From Leptospira saintgironsiae (GTDB taxonomy: Bacteria > Spirochaetota > Leptospiria > Leptospirales > Leptospiraceae): a stretch of DNA of 64,000 nucleotides. The first letter of the stretch is position 1; each line of letters opens with the position of its first letter. Position numbers and translations under genes: made by a program. The notes beneath the pieces are model-generated. The model saw only the letters and a list, made by a program, of their open reading frames with translations. It was not told where the DNA came from and searched no databases. This document shows, in pieces, positions 1 to 9,123 of the stretch. The stretch covers positions 1 through 64,000 of the forward strand of contig NZ_NPDR01000007.1 of assembly GCF_002811765.1 (NCBI RefSeq), read 5' to 3'.

Positions 1-42
1 GAAGGATCTACTGTGTATGGGGGCTATTGTTTTGAAAAAGAT

Positions 43-75
43 CTCCCCACCCAATCGTAGCGACCCATAGGGAGC
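43..75 (-). repeat. Partial inverted copy of an intergenic repeat
   Basis: Read on the minus strand, this segment matches the end of the larger repeat at 141-306. The 17 bases at 59-75 (AGCGACCCATAGGGAGC) are the exact reverse complement of 280-296. It lies in a gene-free stretch (1-622) made of decayed repeat sequence. I see no credible gene here; the short open frames across it have no ribosome-binding sites or recognisable domains. Confidence 0.6.
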
Positions 76-140
76 TAGATTCCCGAAGGGTGACTGAGCA
101 CAGCGAAGTCAAATTCTTAATCAGCACCATAAACTTCAAT

Positions 141-306
141 CCCCACCCTTCTTTGGGTGGGGGCCGGTACGGTGGTACACACAAAATTTTCGATCAAACG
201 ATTCGTGCTGATTCAATCTCTGCACTCGTTTGGCATCGATTCTCTCTGCCACCGACTCGTTGAAAACGGTCATCTTCTCGCTCCCTATGGGTCGCTGCGA
301 AGGGGG
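141..306 (+). repeat. Dispersed intergenic repeat, copy B
   Basis: The element opens with a perfect 8-bp hairpin (CCCCACCC at 141-148, GGGTGGGG at 155-162). It then carries an AAAATTTTCGATCAAAC stretch, CACCGACTCG, and TCTTCTCGCTCC followed by CTGCGAAGGGG. The same blocks occur in the same order, diverged, on the minus strand of 24841-24998, and the last block also at 43-75. It is probably a non-coding repeat or an old mobile-element remnant. No protein can be read from it. Confidence 0.65.
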
Positions 307-391
307 CCAGGCCGGTGGTACCCAGAGTCTCGCACACATCCAACGCCCGTATCACAATCCCAAACAAAAATCAACCGATTTTCCCCTACCG

Positions 392-417
392 ATCCATGTT
401 GGAATTCCAACATGGAT
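392..417. repeat. 26-bp perfect palindrome with TGTTGGAATTCCAACA core
   Basis: A perfect 26-bp palindrome whose core is TGTTGGAATTCCAACA. A sister palindrome of identical length, with a GAGCTC centre, is at 25066-25091. Both lie in repeat-rich gene-free DNA and are followed about 10-20 bases later by a TTGCAAA-containing stretch. It could be a repeat terminus, a protein-binding site or a cruciform-forming sequence. Confidence 0.7.
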
Positions 418-513
418 TTTAGTTGCAAAACAAATCCCTAATCTTCTCCACCTACCACATGTTTCGCATAACGTATAACAGGTTGTCACACGTATTCGTA
501 CAAAAAATTCAGC

Positions 514-527
514 TGTTATTAATAACA
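514..527. promoter_or_regulatory. Palindrome upstream of the response-regulator operon
   Basis: TGTTATTAATAACA is a perfect 14-bp palindrome about 95 bases before the response-regulator start. The palindromic ACAATTGT follows immediately. The position suits an operator of the two-component operon, possibly a LytTR autoregulatory site, but no promoter hexamers stand out. Confidence 0.35.
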
Positions 528-622
528 ATTGTTTTACATAAAACGATCCATTCGTCCCCCGATACAATCTCTTTGTCCCTAATACATTGACTAGTTTTCA
601 AACCTGGAGTAAACTCCCGCGT

Positions 623-1351
623 ATGCGAATCCTAATCGTAGAAGATGATATATTGTCCTCTCGCTGTTTGGAAATTTTAGCGAAAGAATTTCTGAATGAA
701 AGGATACAAAGTATCCATACAGTTTCCGATCCGGAATCTGCCGCAGAATTTATACGCAAAAATCCTTTAGATCTATTATTCCTGGATATAAATCTACAAG
801 GAAAAACTGGTTTTAAACTTTTAGAAATCGAAAGCAGAAGTTTTTTCCAAACGATCATAGTATCTTCTGAAAGAGATAACGCAGTAAAAGCTTTTGAATT
901 TTCCGTGTTGGATTTCCTACCAAAACCGATCACGAGAGAAAGATTCGGAATTTCTATCCAAAGATATCTTTCCTCTCATCCGAATATATTCTCTCCGAAA
1001 GGAATTCCTCTCAAAAAAGAAGAAGGGATCAATCTTATCGAACCTGGAAATATTATATTCGCAAGATCAGAAAGAAATTACGCCAGATTATTCACCAAAG
1101 ACGGAGGCGTGGAGAAGGTCCGAAAGACATTAGACCAACTCCAAAAAGACCTGGAAGCCCATGGATTTTTCAGAGCACACAGAAGTTATTTGGTTCGATT
1201 AGAAGAAGTCAAAAAAATCTTATTCAAAACACCTACCACCTATCGATTACTACTTCATACCGATCATAGTATCCCCGTTAGTCGATCTCAAGGAAGTAAA
1301 CTTCTCTCATTATTCAAAAATTCGAATCATAAGGTTTTAGGTCTGCCGTGA
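623..1351 (+). CDS. LytTR-family response regulator
   Basis: A 242-residue two-component response regulator. The receiver domain (about 1-120) has the acidic pair D8/D9, phosphoacceptor D55 in LLFLDINLQ and the conserved K101 in FLPKP. A LytTR DNA-binding domain follows (about 137-236), with ARSERNYARLFTKDG and FFRAHRSYLVRL. I chose the ATG at 623 because the receiver fold begins there and GGAG lies at 606-609; an in-frame TTG at 587 would add 12 residues. Its stop overlaps the kinase start by 4 bases (GTGA), so the two are translationally coupled and presumably cognate. The target genes are unknown; the lipoprotein gene downstream is one candidate. Confidence 0.9.
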   Translation: MRILIVEDDILSSRCLEILAKEFLNERIQSIHTVSDPESAAEFIRKNPLDLLFLDINLQGKTGFKLLEIESRSFFQTIIVSSERDNAVKAFEFSVLDFLPKPITRERFGISIQRYLSSHPNIFSPKGIPLKKEEGINLIEPGNIIFARSERNYARLFTKDGGVEKVRKTLDQLQKDLEAHGFFRAHRSYLVRLEEVKKILFKTPTTYRLLLHTDHSIPVSRSQGSKLLSLFKNSNHKVLGLP

Positions 1352-2754
1352 AACATTTCTACGTAGCTATTCGATTTAGGACCAAAAACTTTATATTATT
1401 TATAAAGAAACATTTTCAGATCTTAAGAGAAGTTAGAAGTAACGAAGAATTCATCCGATCCGCTTACTTCGAAGTATATTTAATACTCAGATATCTTTTC
1501 CCATTTCTATTCGTAGTTTATATTCCTTTTGCAGTTTTAGATTGGGCAGATTTTCTAAAAAATTCTGGATACTTTCCACTCTTGATCTATAACTCAGTTT
1601 TTATTCCTGGCTGTTTTCTTTTTACTGCACTTTTAAATTCTCCAATTCTCAAAAGTGAAAACGGCAGAAGATGGCTCACAGTAGCGGGAACCTTATTCTT
1701 AACTTCTGCAGGAACAGCGATGAACCTGCTCATCTTTCAGTTTGGGACAGATATTTCTCTATTTGCATTTACCCAACTAGGAATTGCAGTACTCCTTCGT
1801 TATCCTGATAAAACGAAGAAGGTTATCTACTTCACAAATTACGCAGTATTCTTCGCAGCCATGTTCTGGTTGGAAAAGAACTCATCATTCCTGATCCAAA
1901 ATTTTTTCTTCACAATGGTTATGACGATTCTATTAGATCTGATCAGCTTTCTCACCAAAGTGAATTCATTTCATAAAGAACAATCTATCCGAGATCTGAA
2001 TCGTAAGTTAGTGATGGAATCTATTAAAAAATCTGAAATTTTAAGAATAGCGATCCATGATCTTAAAAGTCCTGTCACCGGGATCTTGAGTTTGGTAGGG
2101 CTTTATACAAGAGAACCAAGTCATATTCCTACAAATCGGGTTGTTTCTTCTTATGCAGATCCTCCTGAAATTCTGGATCATATAGACAGAACTTCCCGTA
2201 AAATTTTAGAATCGATCGAAGATGTTCTATATCTGGCAAGTTCAGGAGATGCGGAAACGATTGAGAACCAAACCCAAAAATTAAACCCTGAATTATTATT
2301 AAAATCAGTAACCTGCAATCTTAATTTTCTATTCACCTCAAAGAATATAAGAGTAGAAGATAACCTTTCTGAGTATAATTTCTACTTCCAAGCAAATCCA
2401 CAGATACTGTATAGAGTATTCGACAATTTACTAAGCAACGCCGCCAAATTCTCTCCTGAAAATTCAGAAATTTCTCTCAAAAGTGAACTCATCACAGAAA
2501 CGTATGAGAAAATTCTAATTATCAAAATAGAAGATTCAGGACCAGGATTCCAACCCGAAGACGAAAAAGATATGTTTAGGGAATTTTCTATTCTTTCCGC
2601 AAAACCTACTGGCTCCGAATCCTCAAGTGGGATCGGACTCGCGCTGGCCAAAAAGTTATTAGATAGAATGGGAATTCGTATCCGCCTAGGTAACTCCGAA
2701 CGACTCGGGGGAGCCCAGGTAATATTAGAATTTCCGCAATCAAAAGCGAAATAG
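1348..2754 (+). CDS. Membrane sensor histidine kinase
   Basis: A 468-residue histidine kinase, GTG start, overlapping the response regulator by 4 bases. About five or six hydrophobic segments fill residues 45-205 and form the membrane sensor; no PAS or HAMP domain is evident. The dimerisation box is IAIHDLKSPVTG, with phosphoacceptor His about 237. The ATPase domain follows: N-box FDNLLSNAAKFSPE, G1 box EDSGPGF and G2 box SSGIGLALAKK. It should autophosphorylate and pass phosphate to D55 of the upstream regulator. The stimulus is unknown. Confidence 0.9.
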   Translation: MKHFYVAIRFRTKNFILFIKKHFQILREVRSNEEFIRSAYFEVYLILRYLFPFLFVVYIPFAVLDWADFLKNSGYFPLLIYNSVFIPGCFLFTALLNSPILKSENGRRWLTVAGTLFLTSAGTAMNLLIFQFGTDISLFAFTQLGIAVLLRYPDKTKKVIYFTNYAVFFAAMFWLEKNSSFLIQNFFFTMVMTILLDLISFLTKVNSFHKEQSIRDLNRKLVMESIKKSEILRIAIHDLKSPVTGILSLVGLYTREPSHIPTNRVVSSYADPPEILDHIDRTSRKILESIEDVLYLASSGDAETIENQTQKLNPELLLKSVTCNLNFLFTSKNIRVEDNLSEYNFYFQANPQILYRVFDNLLSNAAKFSPENSEISLKSELITETYEKILIIKIEDSGPGFQPEDEKDMFREFSILSAKPTGSESSSGIGLALAKKLLDRMGIRIRLGNSERLGGAQVILEFPQSKAK

Positions 2755-2781
2755 GGAGTTAAGAACTGGAGGCAAATCAAA

Positions 2782-4191
2782 ATGAAAGATGTGAAGAGAA
2801 TTTGGTTGGGAGGAATAGTACTAGCGTTATCCGTAACGTCATTCTACTGTAGCCCAGACCAAAATACGAACAATACACAAGACCTGGCTTTATTAGGGGG
2901 ACTTTTAGAAACTCCTGAAAAAGGAGCAGGTAATCTGGCAGGGTTAGACAACGCGGATCCAAAAGCCCAAAATATTTTGGATGATTTAACAAGTGTTGTC
3001 TATGGATCTTACGATGTAGTGTATATTCCGGGCGCAGTTTGCGGCAACGGAACCCCTTACAAAATATTCGTGGATCGTGCAGACGGGATCTTAGATTGGA
3101 TCTTAGGATATTCAAGCAGACTTCTAGTGTATATGGAGCCTGGAGGAGCTTGTTGGGATTACGAAAGTTGCACCGGGCAAACAGGTATCAGAGGGGCCGC
3201 GAATCCAAACGGTATTCCTGATAACCATATGAACTTTGGAGCATTTATAGATCCGAATGTTCCTGGCGGAAGTCCAAACGCAGTGATCTCTCCGATCATA
3301 TTAAGGAACCATCCTACTGGACAGAATGTAAAAACTTCTAATTGGAACAAAGTTTTCATTCCTTATTGCACAGGAGATGTCTATGCAGGCAATAAGGTGG
3401 CAACTTATTCGGATCCAACCGGGCAAAATCCTCCAATCACCTATCGTCACGTAGGTGCGAAAAACATGGAGCTTGTAATCAATTGGTTGAAGAATAATTT
3501 TAATAAACCAAAAGAGATGTTTGTTTCCGGATGTAGCGCAGGTGGAGCAGGCTCCATGATCAATTATCACTTCATTAGAAAAGCTTTAAGCCCTTCTAAA
3601 AGTTATCTATTGAATGATTCCGGCCCAATCTTCCCTGCTCCTGGATTTGGGAACCAATGGCCTTTACAACAAAAGATCAAAGATGCTTGGAATACAGAGT
3701 ATTTTATAAGCAAGGCTCAACCTGATTTCCCTTCCGTGGATATTCGCGCGGATTATGGAAAGATCAGTGAAGCGTTAGCTCAAAAATACCCAAATGATAA
3801 ATTGGCGATCACTCTATTCAGAAGAGATGCCAATTATTCAATGTATTCGTACGCAAGATTCTATGGATTGGATGAAAACAATCCCGCGGATAAAGAATAC
3901 ATCATCGGGACTCTTTGGGCTCAGGATATCGAGAATTTAAAGGCTCAATACGATAGATATCCGAATCTAGAATATTTCATACCGTATTATAGAAGTATCA
4001 ATGAAAGCCATTGTACTTCTATTGTGGAATTTACTGGAACGGAGATAGAAAATACCGGAATTACACTCGGGACCTTCATCAATGATTATCTACTTGGAAG
4101 TTCTACATTCAGAAGTTTTTTCGAAAGTGTGAATCCGAACGATGCAAACGTTACGAATTTCTGGTTCGCGTTAGTTAATCTTCTACTATAA
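2782..4191 (+). CDS. Pectin-acetylesterase/Notum-like lipoprotein
   Basis: A 469-residue predicted lipoprotein: KR-containing n-region, hydrophobic core, then SFYC with lipidated Cys23. The body resembles the pectin acetylesterase/Notum branch of the alpha/beta hydrolases: YMEPGGACWDYESC, the nucleophile motif GCSAGGAGS (Ser about 252) and a late NESHCTS with the likely catalytic His. The family removes acetyl or acyl groups from polysaccharides or proteins. The substrate here is unknown. It sits 27 bases after the kinase with GGAGGC upstream, so it may be co-transcribed with the two-component system. A strong terminator follows. Confidence 0.7.
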   Translation: MKDVKRIWLGGIVLALSVTSFYCSPDQNTNNTQDLALLGGLLETPEKGAGNLAGLDNADPKAQNILDDLTSVVYGSYDVVYIPGAVCGNGTPYKIFVDRADGILDWILGYSSRLLVYMEPGGACWDYESCTGQTGIRGAANPNGIPDNHMNFGAFIDPNVPGGSPNAVISPIILRNHPTGQNVKTSNWNKVFIPYCTGDVYAGNKVATYSDPTGQNPPITYRHVGAKNMELVINWLKNNFNKPKEMFVSGCSAGGAGSMINYHFIRKALSPSKSYLLNDSGPIFPAPGFGNQWPLQQKIKDAWNTEYFISKAQPDFPSVDIRADYGKISEALAQKYPNDKLAITLFRRDANYSMYSYARFYGLDENNPADKEYIIGTLWAQDIENLKAQYDRYPNLEYFIPYYRSINESHCTSIVEFTGTEIENTGITLGTFINDYLLGSSTFRSFFESVNPNDANVTNFWFALVNLLL

Positions 4192-4202
4192 TCTCTCTCG
4201 GA

Positions 4203-4233
4203 GAAGGCGGTGATATTGCCGCCTTCCTTTTTT
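4203..4233. terminator. Intrinsic terminator between convergent genes
   Basis: An 8-bp GC-rich stem (4203-4210 with 4219-4226, GAAGGCGG paired with CCGCCTTC) encloses an 8-base loop and is followed by six Ts at 4228-4233. It ends the lipoprotein transcript. The A-rich flank on the other side is weak, so it is chiefly a plus-strand terminator. Confidence 0.85.
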
Positions 4234-4243
4234 CAATCTATTA

Positions 4244-5125
4244 TTAAGCTGTCTTTTCCTCTTTCAAAGGAACAACATAACCCCAGAAAAGAGCCATTGC
4301 AATTCCTGCAATGTACATCCAAATACTGAATATCGCAGAAGGAAGCGCCACCTTAGGTCCAAAAAATTGGATCGCAAGAGTCATACCAAGAGTGGTATTC
4401 TGGATCGCAACTTCGATAGAGATCGTTCTCGCTTGCTTCTCCGCAATCCCAAGTACCTTTGGAAAAAGATAACCTGCTATAAATCCAAAAGTATTATGAA
4501 GAATGACCGCAAGTCCTACTAAAAGAACCATTTCTATAAAATTCTCCCTGTTCTTATAAGTTACAAAAGCAACTACGAAAACCAAGAAGAGAATCGAGAA
4601 AATTTTATAAGGAGTTTCAATCTTCTGAGCAATATTAGGAAACTTATGTTTTACTGCCATACCTATGGAAATCGGAAGCACTATAATCACTACAACAGTC
4701 TTGAGCATCTCCACAAAAGAGATCTGCATTACACTTGCGCCGGTTGGATCCAATAAGGAACCGAAAAATGTAACTATGATAGGAGTCAGCAAAGGACAAA
4801 GAAGTGTAGAAAGTGCAGTGATCACAACTGCAAGAGCAACATCTCCCTTTGCCAAATAATTAACCAAATTGGAAGTAGTTCCGCTAGGACTAGATCCGAC
4901 AAGAATGACGCCTAACGCGAGTTCGTATTCCAAACCTAAGATCAATACAACTGCGTAAGCAGCCAAAGGCATGATCACAAAATGACCCAAGGTACCGACC
5001 AAAGTTTGGAGAGGAGTTGTAAAAATACGTCTAAAGTCTCCGATTGCTAGCCCGAAACCCATTCCGAGCATTACGATTGCCAAAAGAGCCGGAAGTAGCC
5101 CCTTTTCGACTGCACCTAATTGCAT
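4244..5125 (-). CDS. BASS-family (bile acid:Na+ symporter type) transporter
   Basis: A 293-residue inner-membrane protein with nine or ten hydrophobic segments. The VGSSPSGTTSNLVNYLAKGDVALAV region matches the conserved core of the bile acid:sodium symporter family, where SP-G and a downstream Asn line the substrate site. Family members move organic anions such as bile acids, pantothenate or 2-keto acids with sodium. The substrate cannot be told from sequence. GGAGAG before the ATG supports the start. It diverges from the hot-dog gene at 5420, with a perfect inverted repeat between them. Confidence 0.85.
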   Translation of the reverse strand: MQLGAVEKGLLPALLAIVMLGMGFGLAIGDFRRIFTTPLQTLVGTLGHFVIMPLAAYAVVLILGLEYELALGVILVGSSPSGTTSNLVNYLAKGDVALAVVITALSTLLCPLLTPIIVTFFGSLLDPTGASVMQISFVEMLKTVVVIIVLPISIGMAVKHKFPNIAQKIETPYKIFSILFLVFVVAFVTYKNRENFIEMVLLVGLAVILHNTFGFIAGYLFPKVLGIAEKQARTISIEVAIQNTTLGMTLAIQFFGPKVALPSAIFSIWMYIAGIAMALFWGYVVPLKEEKTA

Positions 5126-5351
5126 GTTTCTCTCCTTAACATAACACCTGTTTTATTATTTTTATCTCCGAGAAGAATCTCGGATTTTCTTTTCGGAAAC
5201 GTATCTTACTGACCGGAAAGCCCTGAGGTGAAAAGCTTTTTTTCTTTTCAATCTGAACGGGTTCCTAACCCTAAAACCCTAGGATTTTTATCAAATCGTC
5301 AAAAGGACCCAATCTACAATTTTTGCCCAGTAACTGTTCTGAATCCAAACT

Positions 5352-5385
5352 GAAACATTTAGTTTGACATAAAACTAAATGTTTC
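5352..5385. promoter_or_regulatory. 14-bp perfect inverted repeat, probable operator
   Basis: GAAACATTTAGTTT (5352-5365) and its exact reverse complement (5372-5385) flank a 6-base spacer. TTGACA at 5364-5369, a perfect -35 hexamer, lies inside it, so a bound protein would block a promoter reading toward the gene at 5420. There is no T-run, so it is not a normal terminator. The controlling regulator is not identified. The rest of 5126-5419 shows nothing else I can name. Confidence 0.6.
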
Positions 5386-5419
5386 CTGAAAAGGAATTAT
5401 TCTCAGACTGGAGGAAAGA

Positions 5420-5953
5420 ATGTCTCTATTATCATTCGCGGCTTCTAAAGTCGGTGTCTTTAAAAGAATATTAGAAAAATGGAAACTATTTAGGTTTAAT
5501 AGAATGATCCGAAAAAATTGGCCAGTTTATTATAGGCTCGGCCCCAGATTTGAATTTGTATCCGAAGATCTTTTAAAACTGAAGGTCCGATTTCCGTTTA
5601 ATCATAAAACCAAAGGTTATAATGGACTTCATTTCGGAGGAGCAATCTATGCATTCGTAGATCCATTATACGTATATTCGATTTCTGAAAATTTAGGCCC
5701 CGAATATCTTGTTTTGGATACTAAAGCAGAGATTGATTTTCTAAAAGCAAGCAACCAAGACCTGATTATAAAAACAGAAGTTTCTTCTGAAGATATAAAA
5801 TCTATCCAAGAAGAATGTAGTGCTAAAAAGAAAACAACCCGGATCTATTTTTTGGAAGTTTTAGATCCGAGCGGGCAGAAAATTGCGATCGTCAAAAAGA
5901 CAATTTATATTAGGAAACTGAATCCTTCTTTTCCCATAACTTCCAGACTATAA
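5420..5953 (+). CDS. DUF4442-type hot-dog-fold protein
   Basis: A 177-residue protein resembling the DUF4442 group of hot-dog (thioesterase-like) proteins: [25 protein letters not shown], then [18 protein letters not shown]. Family members are proposed acyl-CoA thioesterases or binders; no activity is proven for this group to my knowledge. GGAGGAAAGA precedes the ATG. A paralogue with the same GPDYV-WDK-A core lies at 41187-41726. The last 44 bases overlap the convergent symporter gene. Confidence 0.7.
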   Translation: MSLLSFAASKVGVFKRILEKWKLFRFNRMIRKNWPVYYRLGPRFEFVSEDLLKLKVRFPFNHKTKGYNGLHFGGAIYAFVDPLYVYSISENLGPEYLVLDTKAEIDFLKASNQDLIIKTEVSSEDIKSIQEECSAKKKTTRIYFLEVLDPSGQKIAIVKKTIYIRKLNPSFPITSRL

Positions 5954-7730
5954 TTCCTGAAATTATTCCGAACACAAGGAAGACTGCACCTAATGTATAT
6001 TTCAATTGTAGAATATACCCTATTCCGAAAAGCCAAGCATATAGGGAGAAGATCGCCAATAACCAAATCCGAATTCTGAAATAGAATTTTTTACGAGCAG
6101 ATACTCCACCCCATTTCCCCCAGAAACCGAAAGGTTGTAACTTGGCCACAAATGCATCCAATACTGGATCCGGAACTGGAGCAGTTAAAAAAGTCACTAA
6201 GATAGAAACGATCACACTTCCAAAAGCAGTAAAAAATAAAAGATAATCTGCGTTTACATCCGGATATACTTTATATAAAATTAATGAAAGAACGAGAGCA
6301 GTTCCCATTCCTGACAATTCTGTCCAAGCATTTGCTCTCCACCAAATCCATCTTAAAATCTGAGGTAGACCTAAACCAGAAGCCATTGCTAAGAAAAATT
6401 TCCAAGCAGATGCAATTGAATTCATCTGAGTCGCAACCAAGATCGCAATTCCAGCCATCAAGACCACTGCAATCCTTCCTGCGATAACTGTTTCTTTGTT
6501 TCCTGCATTCGGTTTTAGAAATCTTAAGTATAGATCGTTTACTAAATAACTGGCCCCCCAATTGATATGAGTATCCGCAGTGGACATGAATGCTGCCATC
6601 AAACTTACGAATACCAACCCCAAACATCCAGCAGGCAGAACAATCTTCATTAATACTGGATATGCAATCTCTCTATCTGATTGAACAACTCCACCTTCTA
6701 CTTGGAATAAGTCCGCATCATGCAACGGGAATACAACCAAACATACAAGTCCTGTTAGAACCCAAGGCCAAGTTCGTAGAATAAAGTTTGCGATATTAAA
6801 CCAAAGGGAGCCTAATTCCGCGTCCTTAGGAGTTTTTGCAGTATGTAATCTTTGAGCTAAGTATCCTGATCCATCTGAATGATATTGGATCCACCATTGT
6901 ACACCGATGAATATTAGAAAAACCTGAAGAGGCAATCCATGCTCTTCTTCCCCGATCTTTGGCCAAAAAGAAATGATGGATTCTGATTTTCCTGGATATA
7001 ATATTTCTAATTTAGAATATAGACCTTCTAATCCACCCACATATTGGACTGCGAAGATCGCAAATACGACTGCACCACCGATTCCCAAAGCGAATTGGAA
7101 TAAGTCAGTCAGGATCACCCCTTGGATCCCACCCATACTACTATAAAAAACTACAACTGAGAAAAGAATAAGAACTGTAAGAGTTGTATTCAAATCTCCT
7201 AATATTAAAAAGTTAGGCCAGGCAGCTGAGATGGACCCGAAAACTTCTGCGCCGAGTAATACATTCCAATCTAAGAATGGAGCAGTGATCTTGGACATTG
7301 CCTTGAAAACCCAGCCCAATATGATGGAATTAAATAGAATACTTAAGAAGAATGCTTTGGAAGCTCTTAGGATCGCAGCACCTATTCCTGAGTATCTTAA
7401 TTCTACAAATTCAACATCCGTAAGAACTTCTGCCTTTCTCCAAGAAGCTGCGAAGAAAACTGTAATGATCAAATAGCCAATCGCCCAACTCCACCAGAGC
7501 CAGTTCCCACCTACCCCATCCAAGGCAACCATTCCTGTAATAACCAAGGGAGTGTCGGCGGCAAATGTAGTAGCAACCATTGAAGTTCCGAGCCACCACC
7601 AAGGAAGTTTTCTGTCTGCGACGAAGTAGGAACTCAAACTTTCTCCGGCCTTAGAGGAAAGAAGAAGCCCAGCCGAAAAAGCGAAAATGATATAGGCTAA
7701 GATTAGATACCAATCGATAGGAGAAAAAAT
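5910..7730 (-). CDS. Sodium:solute symporter family protein
   Basis: About 606 residues with 13 or more membrane segments. [29 protein letters not shown] is typical of the N-terminal core of SSSF sodium/solute symporters. The frame is open to 7952, but the upstream part ([13 protein letters not shown]) does not look like this family and would run antisense into lysC. No ATG, GTG or TTG lies where the family should begin, so I place the start at an ATT at 7730 preceded by GGGGGA; this is uncertain. The 3' end overlaps the convergent gene by 44 bases. The substrate is unknown. Confidence 0.75.
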   Translation of the reverse strand: MFSPIDWYLILAYIIFAFSAGLLLSSKAGESLSSYFVADRKLPWWWLGTSMVATTFAADTPLVITGMVALDGVGGNWLWWSWAIGYLIITVFFAASWRKAEVLTDVEFVELRYSGIGAAILRASKAFFLSILFNSIILGWVFKAMSKITAPFLDWNVLLGAEVFGSISAAWPNFLILGDLNTTLTVLILFSVVVFYSSMGGIQGVILTDLFQFALGIGGAVVFAIFAVQYVGGLEGLYSKLEILYPGKSESIISFWPKIGEEEHGLPLQVFLIFIGVQWWIQYHSDGSGYLAQRLHTAKTPKDAELGSLWFNIANFILRTWPWVLTGLVCLVVFPLHDADLFQVEGGVVQSDREIAYPVLMKIVLPAGCLGLVFVSLMAAFMSTADTHINWGASYLVNDLYLRFLKPNAGNKETVIAGRIAVVLMAGIAILVATQMNSIASAWKFFLAMASGLGLPQILRWIWWRANAWTELSGMGTALVLSLILYKVYPDVNADYLLFFTAFGSVIVSILVTFLTAPVPDPVLDAFVAKLQPFGFWGKWGGVSARKKFYFRIRIWLLAIFSLYAWLFGIGYILQLKYTLGAVFLVFGIISGIIVWKLWEKKDSVS

Positions 7731-7869
7731 GGGGTCCCCCTTCTCCCAAAGAAGGGAGAACTCTCCATAAAGATCGGCCGACTTTCCTTGAAAACAAGGA
7801 TTCTTTCCCGCCTTCCAGATTTGATTTATCTTGATCCCCTCTCCGAGCCCAAAAAGATGGTAGGCAGCG

Positions 7870-9093
7870 ATGGCAAACATAATCGTCCAAAAGTACGGGG
7901 GAACATCTGTAGGATCTCCTGATCGCATCCGGAACGTAGCCGGAAGAATCAAACGTTATCATGAAGAAGGCAACCATGTTGTCGTAGTCGTTTCCGCAAT
8001 GGGGCATACGACGGATGAACTAGTGGATCTGGCCGATAAGATCACCAAAAATCCTCCTAAGAGAGAGATGGACATGTTATTGTCCACGGGAGAGCAGGTT
8101 TCTATAGCTCTTCTTGCAATGGCTCTTTGGGAAGCAGGAGTTCCTGCAAAATCATTCACAGGTTCTCAGATCAAAATGATCACTGACGGGAACTTCTCCA
8201 ATGCAAAGATCCAAGGAGTGGATCGTTCTAGAATTGATGCGGCGTTAAACGAAGGAAACGTTGTGATCGTTGCTGGTTTCCAAGGGATAGACCAGAACGA
8301 AAACATCACTACCTTGGGAAGAGGTGGTTCGGATACTTCTGCGGTAGCGTTAGCTGCTGTACTTGGCGCAAAAGAATGTGAAATTTATACTGATGTGGAC
8401 GGAGTTTATACTGCGGACCCAAGAGTGGTTCCCCAAGCCACTAAACATTCTCAAATCACTTATGAGGAAATGTTGGAACTAGCAAGCCTTGGCGCTGGGG
8501 TTCTTCATTCCAGAAGTGTGGAATTGGGAATGAACTATGATGTGGTCATTCATGTACGTTCCAGCTTTAATAATAATCCGGGGACTTTGGTTGTAAACGA
8601 GGACAAAATTATGGAAAAATTGAAAGTAAGCGGAGTTACCGCAAAGAACGACCAAGCCAGAATTACAATCGCGGATGTTCCTGACAAACCAGGACTTGCT
8701 GCAGTTCTATTCGGAGACTTAAGCTCCAAAGATATTCTTGTAGATGTGATCGTTCAATCTTCTCCTTATAATGGAAGAAACACTATATCTTTCACTGTTC
8801 CTAAAAAAGACCTGGTTCAGGCTCTTCCTATTTTGGAATCCTTCTGTAATTCTCAGGGAGCTAAAAAGCCAGAGATCAATGAAGAGATTTCTATCGTTTC
8901 TGCAGTAGGGATCGGAATGAAATCCCATGTAGGAGTGGCTGCTCAAATGTTCAAAGCTTTGGCAGAAAAAGAGATCAATATTGAAATGATCTCCACTTCA
9001 GAGATCAAAATATCCTGCGTAATTCCAAGAATTCATGCAGAAACTGCTGTAAACAAGATCCACGAGACCTTCGGGCTTTCGAAAAACAGTTGA
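7870..9093 (+). CDS. lysC: Aspartate kinase
   Basis: A 407-residue monofunctional aspartokinase (aspartate + ATP to 4-phosphoaspartate), the entry step to diaminopimelate/lysine, threonine and methionine. The N-terminal KYGGTSVG and the [13 protein letters not shown] motif mark the amino-acid-kinase domain (about 1-240). Two ACT domains follow (about 265-400), with [12 protein letters not shown] and [18 protein letters not shown], the usual site of feedback inhibition by lysine or threonine. The length fits the stand-alone form. It is the first gene of a co-directional run to 13328; the next start is 30 bases on. Confidence 0.95.
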   Translation: MANIIVQKYGGTSVGSPDRIRNVAGRIKRYHEEGNHVVVVVSAMGHTTDELVDLADKITKNPPKREMDMLLSTGEQVSIALLAMALWEAGVPAKSFTGSQIKMITDGNFSNAKIQGVDRSRIDAALNEGNVVIVAGFQGIDQNENITTLGRGGSDTSAVALAAVLGAKECEIYTDVDGVYTADPRVVPQATKHSQITYEEMLELASLGAGVLHSRSVELGMNYDVVIHVRSSFNNNPGTLVVNEDKIMEKLKVSGVTAKNDQARITIADVPDKPGLAAVLFGDLSSKDILVDVIVQSSPYNGRNTISFTVPKKDLVQALPILESFCNSQGAKKPEINEEISIVSAVGIGMKSHVGVAAQMFKALAEKEINIEMISTSEIKISCVIPRIHAETAVNKIHETFGLSKNS

Positions 9094-9123
9094 ACAAGAG
9101 AGGATCGGGAACATCCTTTCCCT

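Noticed and set aside
157..478. Open frames of 67-94 codons in the first repeat block
   Set aside because: They overlap inverted repeats on both strands, have no ribosome-binding site and no recognisable domain.
7731..7952. N-terminal 74-residue extension of the symporter
   Set aside because: It does not resemble the family, lacks a ribosome-binding site and lies antisense to the lysC start.
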